In this document: piece after piece, positions 37,382 to 40,567 of the stretch
Layout: every line of letters begins with the position of its first letter
Numbering within the stretch: position 1 is the stretch's first letter
From: Clostridia bacterium
GTDB lineage: Bacteria; Bacillota; Thermoanaerobacteria; Thermoanaerobacterales; Thermoanaerobacteraceae
Length of the DNA: 40,567 bases
NCBI GenBank assembly: GCA_012840485.1
Contig: DULG01000039.1
Location: 1-40,567 of the forward strand
Direction of reading: 5' to 3'
Position numbers and translations under genes: made by a program
The notes under the pieces: model-generated
Seen by the model: only the letters and a program-made list of their open reading frames with translations
Told to the model about the DNA's origin: nothing
Databases searched by the model: none

Positions 37382-38908
37382 ATGCCTAAAAAAGCCTTAA
37401 TAAGCGTTTCAAAGAAGGAAGGCATAGTTGAATTTGCAAAAGAGCTTAACGAATTAGGCTATGAAATTATATCTACAGGAGGCACATACAATCTTCTCAA
37501 AGAAAACGGAGTAAATGTAATAAAAGTTTCTGAAATAACTGATTTTCCTGAAATTATGGATGGAAGGGTAAAGACTCTTCACCCTAAAATTCATGGAGGG
37601 CTTCTTGCCATAAGGGATAAGGAAGAACACATGAAAGCTCTTAAAGAGCACGGAATAGAGCCAATAGATATAGTCGTGATAAATTTGTATCCTTTTAAAG
37701 AGACTATTTCAAAAGAAAATGTGAGTTTAGAAGAGGCAATTGAGAACATAGATATTGGTGGGCCTTCAATGATAAGAGCTGCTGCTAAAAACTATAAATA
37801 CGTCACTGTAGTTGTGGACCCTAAAGATTATGGAAAAGTCCTTGATGAGATAAGGCAGTACGGCCATACAAAAGAAGAGACAAGGTTTTACTTAGCTACA
37901 AAAGCCTTTGGGCATACAGCCTTTTACGATTCTTTGATATACGAATATTTTAGGGGAAAAAATGGCATACAGTTTCCTGAAATTATCACTTTTGCATATG
38001 AAAAAGTGCAAGACATGAGGTATGGAGAAAACCCACATCAAAAAGCAGCTTTTTATAAAAACCCTATCAAAACTTATGGAATTGCACAATGCGAGCAATT
38101 GCACGGAAAAGAGCTTTCTTTTAACAATATAAACGATGCAAATGCTGCAATAGAGCTTTTAAGAGAATTTAAAGAGCCCGCAGCAGTTGCTACAAAACAT
38201 ACAAATCCTTGTAGCGTAGCAATTGCAGATAACATATATGATGCCTATTTAAAAGCATATGAAGCTGACCCTGTCTCAATTTTTGGAGGAATTGTGGCTT
38301 TGAATAGAACTGTAGGCACAAAGACAGCAGAAGAACTTGTAAAAATATTTCTGGAGATTGTAATTGCTCCAGACTTTGAAAAAGAGGCTTTAGAAATTTT
38401 GAAGAAAAAGAAAAACTTGAGAATTTTAAAATTAAAAGAAGGCTATCACCAAGAGTATGACTTAAAGAAAGTAGAAGGTGGAATTTTAGTGCAAGAAAAA
38501 GATGAAATAGATCTTGATGAAAACAACTTAAAATTTGTGACTGAAAAAGCGCCTACACCAAAAGAAATGGAGGATTTAAAGTTTGCCTGGAAAGTAGTAA
38601 AGCATGTAAAGTCCAATGCCATAGTTTTGGCAAAAGATGGGGTAACAGTAGGCATTGGAGTTGGACAAGTTAACAGGATATGGCCTACAGAGCAGGCAAT
38701 AAAACAGGCAGGAAAAAAGGCAAAAGGAAGTGTACTGGCATCCGATGCTTTTTTCCCTTTTCCTGATGTGGTAGAAGCGGCTTCAAAAGCAGGAATCACT
38801 GCAATAATTCAACCGGGTGGTTCACAAAATGATGCTTTGTCAATTGAAGCAGCAGACAGAGGTGGCATTTCAATGATTTTCACAGGTATAAGGCATTTTA
38901 AACACTGA
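37382..38908 (+). CDS. purH: PurH, AICAR formyltransferase/IMP cyclohydrolase
   Basis: 508 residues, bifunctional. The N-terminal IMP cyclohydrolase has [15 protein letters not shown], and [11 protein letters not shown] and [10 protein letters not shown] follow. The C-terminal transformylase has KHTNPCSVA and [15 protein letters not shown]. It carries out the last two steps to IMP. GGAGGTCAG stands before ATG. purD follows after 12 bases. Confidence 0.97.
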   Translation: MPKKALISVSKKEGIVEFAKELNELGYEIISTGGTYNLLKENGVNVIKVSEITDFPEIMDGRVKTLHPKIHGGLLAIRDKEEHMKALKEHGIEPIDIVVINLYPFKETISKENVSLEEAIENIDIGGPSMIRAAAKNYKYVTVVVDPKDYGKVLDEIRQYGHTKEETRFYLATKAFGHTAFYDSLIYEYFRGKNGIQFPEIITFAYEKVQDMRYGENPHQKAAFYKNPIKTYGIAQCEQLHGKELSFNNINDANAAIELLREFKEPAAVATKHTNPCSVAIADNIYDAYLKAYEADPVSIFGGIVALNRTVGTKTAEELVKIFLEIVIAPDFEKEALEILKKKKNLRILKLKEGYHQEYDLKKVEGGILVQEKDEIDLDENNLKFVTEKAPTPKEMEDLKFAWKVVKHVKSNAIVLAKDGVTVGIGVGQVNRIWPTEQAIKQAGKKAKGSVLASDAFFPFPDVVEAASKAGITAIIQPGGSQNDALSIEAADRGGISMIFTGIRHFKH

Positions 38909-38920
38909 GGAGGAATTGGC

Positions 38921-40180
38921 ATGAAGGTGTTGGTTGTAGGGGGAGGAGGAAGAGAGCACGCTCTTGTCCATAAACTTTCACAAAGTCCTAAAGTTGAAAA
39001 AATCTACTGTGCTCCAGGAAATGCAGGTATCAGCTATTTGGCCGAATGTGTTGACATAAAAGTTGGAGATATTGAAAAGTTTAAGGAATTTGTCATAAAA
39101 AATAATATAGATTTGACAGTTGTAGGACCTGAGATGCCCTTGGTCCAAGGAATTGTGGATGAATTTGAGAGGAAAGGACTTAAAATTTTTGGACCTAATA
39201 AAAAAGCGGCTTCTATTGAGGGAAGCAAATATTTTGCCAAGCAGTTTCTTTCTAAATATAATATTCCTACTGGAAGGTTTAAAGCTTTTGACAAGTATCA
39301 GGAAGCCTTGAAATTTTTAAAAGAGACATGGTATCCAGTTGTTATAAAGGCAGACGGACTGGCACAAGGCAAAGGAGTGTTTATTGTAAAAGACTTTATA
39401 GAGGCAAAAGAAGTTCTTGATTTAGTGATGAAAAAGAGAATTTTTGGTACATCAGGAGACATCATAGTAGTAGAAGAGATGCTCTTTGGAAAAGAAGCTT
39501 CAGTGTTTGCCTTTGTAGACGGCAAAAATATTTTGCCTATGGTCACAGCAATGGATTATAAGAAAATCTATGAAAAGGACGAAGGACCAAATACAGGGGG
39601 AATGGGAAGTATAGCTCCTAATCCTTGTATAGATAAAGAAACTTTAGATGAAATAATAGAAAATATTTTAAAACCAGTGGTAAAGGCTTTACAAAAAGAA
39701 GGAATTGTATATAAAGGAGTTTTATATACGGGTTTAATGCTTACAAAAGAGGGACCAAAGGTTGTGGAGTTTAATGCAAGGTTCGGAGACCCTGAAACTC
39801 AAGTTGTACTTCCACTTTTAAAGACAGACCTTGTTGAAATAATTGAAGCTACCTTAGAAGGAAAGGTTGATAAAGTGCAAATTGAATGGGAAGATAAAAA
39901 AGCTGTATGTGCTGTTATAGCCTCTTCTGGCTATCCAGGGGAGTACAAAACAGGTTTTGAGATAAAAGGTTTGGAAAATATAAAAGAGGCCTTTGTTTAT
40001 CACGCAGGTACAACTTTAAAAGAGGGCAAGATCGTTACCTCTGGTGGAAGAGTGCTTGGTATTACTGCCACAGGGAATTCTTATGAAGAAGCAAGGGAAA
40101 AAGTCTATCGGGAGATACAAAAAATAAATTTTGAAGGAATGTACTATAGAAAAGATATTGGTATTGTAAGCCAGGTATGA
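38921..40180 (+). CDS. purD: PurD, GAR synthetase
   Basis: 419 residues. The start is VLVVGGGGREHALV. The ATP-grasp part includes VIKADGLAQGKGV, NTGGMGSIAP and VVEFNARFGDPETQ. It couples phosphoribosylamine and glycine. GAGGAGG precedes ATG. Its final three codons and stop form the 5' arm and loop of the operon terminator. Confidence 0.97.
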   Translation: MKVLVVGGGGREHALVHKLSQSPKVEKIYCAPGNAGISYLAECVDIKVGDIEKFKEFVIKNNIDLTVVGPEMPLVQGIVDEFERKGLKIFGPNKKAASIEGSKYFAKQFLSKYNIPTGRFKAFDKYQEALKFLKETWYPVVIKADGLAQGKGVFIVKDFIEAKEVLDLVMKKRIFGTSGDIIVVEEMLFGKEASVFAFVDGKNILPMVTAMDYKKIYEKDEGPNTGGMGSIAPNPCIDKETLDEIIENILKPVVKALQKEGIVYKGVLYTGLMLTKEGPKVVEFNARFGDPETQVVLPLLKTDLVEIIEATLEGKVDKVQIEWEDKKAVCAVIASSGYPGEYKTGFEIKGLENIKEAFVYHAGTTLKEGKIVTSGGRVLGITATGNSYEEAREKVYREIQKINFEGMYYRKDIGIVSQV

Positions 40181-40193
40181 ACCTGGCATTTTT
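40170..40193 (+). terminator. Terminator of the pur operon, overlapping the purD stop
   Basis: GCCAGGT pairs with ACCTGGC around loop ATGA, and ATTTTT follows. The 5' arm codes the last residues of PurD and the loop contains its TGA stop. Confidence 0.88.
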
Positions 40194-40194
40194 A

Positions 40195-40203
40195 TGGTAT
40201 AAT
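40195..40203 (+). promoter_or_regulatory. Extended -10 promoter of the methyltransferase relic
   Basis: TGGTATAAT is an extended -10 element. No -35 is seen at the right distance. Confidence 0.4.
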
Positions 40204-40240
40204 ACTACTAACATCTGTCTTAAAAAAGCGGGGAAAAACA

Positions 40241-40451
40241 ATGCCCAAAGACCATGTGAAGCTTTTTGACACCATTTCTCCAGCTTATGCCTGGTTTTTA
40301 ATTCCCAAGTGGCATATTACAGAAAAGTATTGGATATTTTAAAAAAAACATCAATTTAACAAACTGTTGTGTGATTCTCCATGATTACAATCAAAGTAGA
40401 GATTTTATTACTTCTTTTATTGAATGGCTAGAGGGAGGTGACAACAGTTGA
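40241..40451 (+). pseudogene. Class I SAM methyltransferase, decayed
   Basis: The first frame reads MPKDHVKLFDTISPAYAWF and is stopped at 40340-40342. One shift away the sequence continues AYYRKVLDILKKTSI, as expected for the helix after this start, then stops again. The last frame, HDYNQSRDFITSFIEW then LEGGDNS (40378-40451), looks like the C-terminus of such an enzyme. The methyltransferase core with its SAM-binding glycines is missing, so most of the gene is deleted and the rest is shifted. A promoter and a modest ribosome site (GCGGGG) remain. Confidence 0.68.
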
Positions 40452-40475
40452 AATAAACAGTAAAAATGATATAAT
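40448..40475 (+). promoter_or_regulatory. Promoter of the gene at 40495
   Basis: TTGAAA (40448-40453), 16 bases, TATAAT (40470-40475). The start would be near 40482. Confidence 0.6.
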
Positions 40476-40494
40476 TTTTATTGGGTGATAATAA

Positions 40495-40567
40495 ATGCTA
40501 TTGACTATAAAAAATATTAAAGATCTGTATAATATAAGCAGAATTACATTAATAAACTGGGAAAAAG
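40495..40567 (+). CDS. Start of a gene with a helix-turn-helix-like N-terminus
   Basis: The window ends after 24 codons: MLLTIKNIKDLYNISRITL then INWEK. The pattern I-K-D-L-Y-x-I-S-R-x-T-L-x-N-W resembles the MerR/excisionase-type winged helix often found at the beginning of DNA-modification or transposon-related proteins. GGGTGAT precedes ATG and a good promoter stands upstream. The family cannot be fixed from this fragment. Confidence 0.55.
   Translation, partial: MLLTIKNIKDLYNISRITLINWEK

Overview
The window looks like a low-GC, AT-rich chromosome segment of an anaerobic, spore-forming thermophilic Firmicute, most likely Thermoanaerobacter or a close relative. The reasons are strong GGAGG ribosome sites, a HrcA/CIRCE-controlled groESL, NfnAB, sigma-54 control of a CoA-transferase operon, an agr-type peptide system, and a tandem guanine-PRPP riboswitch ahead of a purine permease and pur operon (a layout I recall from Thermoanaerobacter). 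No genome comparison was possible, so genus is an inference.

Layout. 1-6517: the end of a thiolase, a PAS-containing sigma-54 activator, then a sigma-54 promoter with a possible CcpA site driving CoA-transferase, an AtoE-type short-chain fatty acid transporter and 3-hydroxyacyl-CoA dehydrogenase. This resembles the ato regulon of enteric bacteria. 6529-9727: an agr-like quorum-sensing locus of unusual order (unknown membrane protein, LytTR regulator, GHKL kinase, AgrB). It is followed by a separate promoter with two LytTR-type direct repeats and a 43-residue AgrD peptide gene. 9754-14596: a second sigma-54-type promoter, a P-loop/Asp23-like protein, NfnAB and glutamate dehydrogenase. 14679-16693: 8-oxoguanine glycosylase, a DUF554 membrane protein and HutP.

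16692-17002 holds a short inverted-repeat element with a GC-rich foldable core. It appears to have split a palindromic terminator shared by hutP and a convergent intracellular subtilase gene. 18398-20183: four tiny hydrophobic proteins, in two related pairs, and a repeat-containing acidic protein. 20326-22377: promoter, CIRCE and groES-groEL. 22390-22749: tRNA-Arg(CCT) with the fossil C-terminus of a tyrosine recombinase just downstream. 22866-24807: an S66 LD-carboxypeptidase and a GNAT acetyltransferase.

24893-40193 is devoted to purines: guaB behind a guanine riboswitch attenuator, guaA, a tandem guanine-PRPP riboswitch, an NCS2 purine permease, and purE-C-S-Q-L-F-M-N-H-D, ending in a terminator whose stem overlaps the purD stop codon. 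Together these genes make IMP from PRPP and then make GMP (guaB/guaA), and guanine and PRPP are both read at the RNA level. The last 400 bases hold a decayed SAM methyltransferase and the start of a gene with a helix-turn-helix-like beginning.
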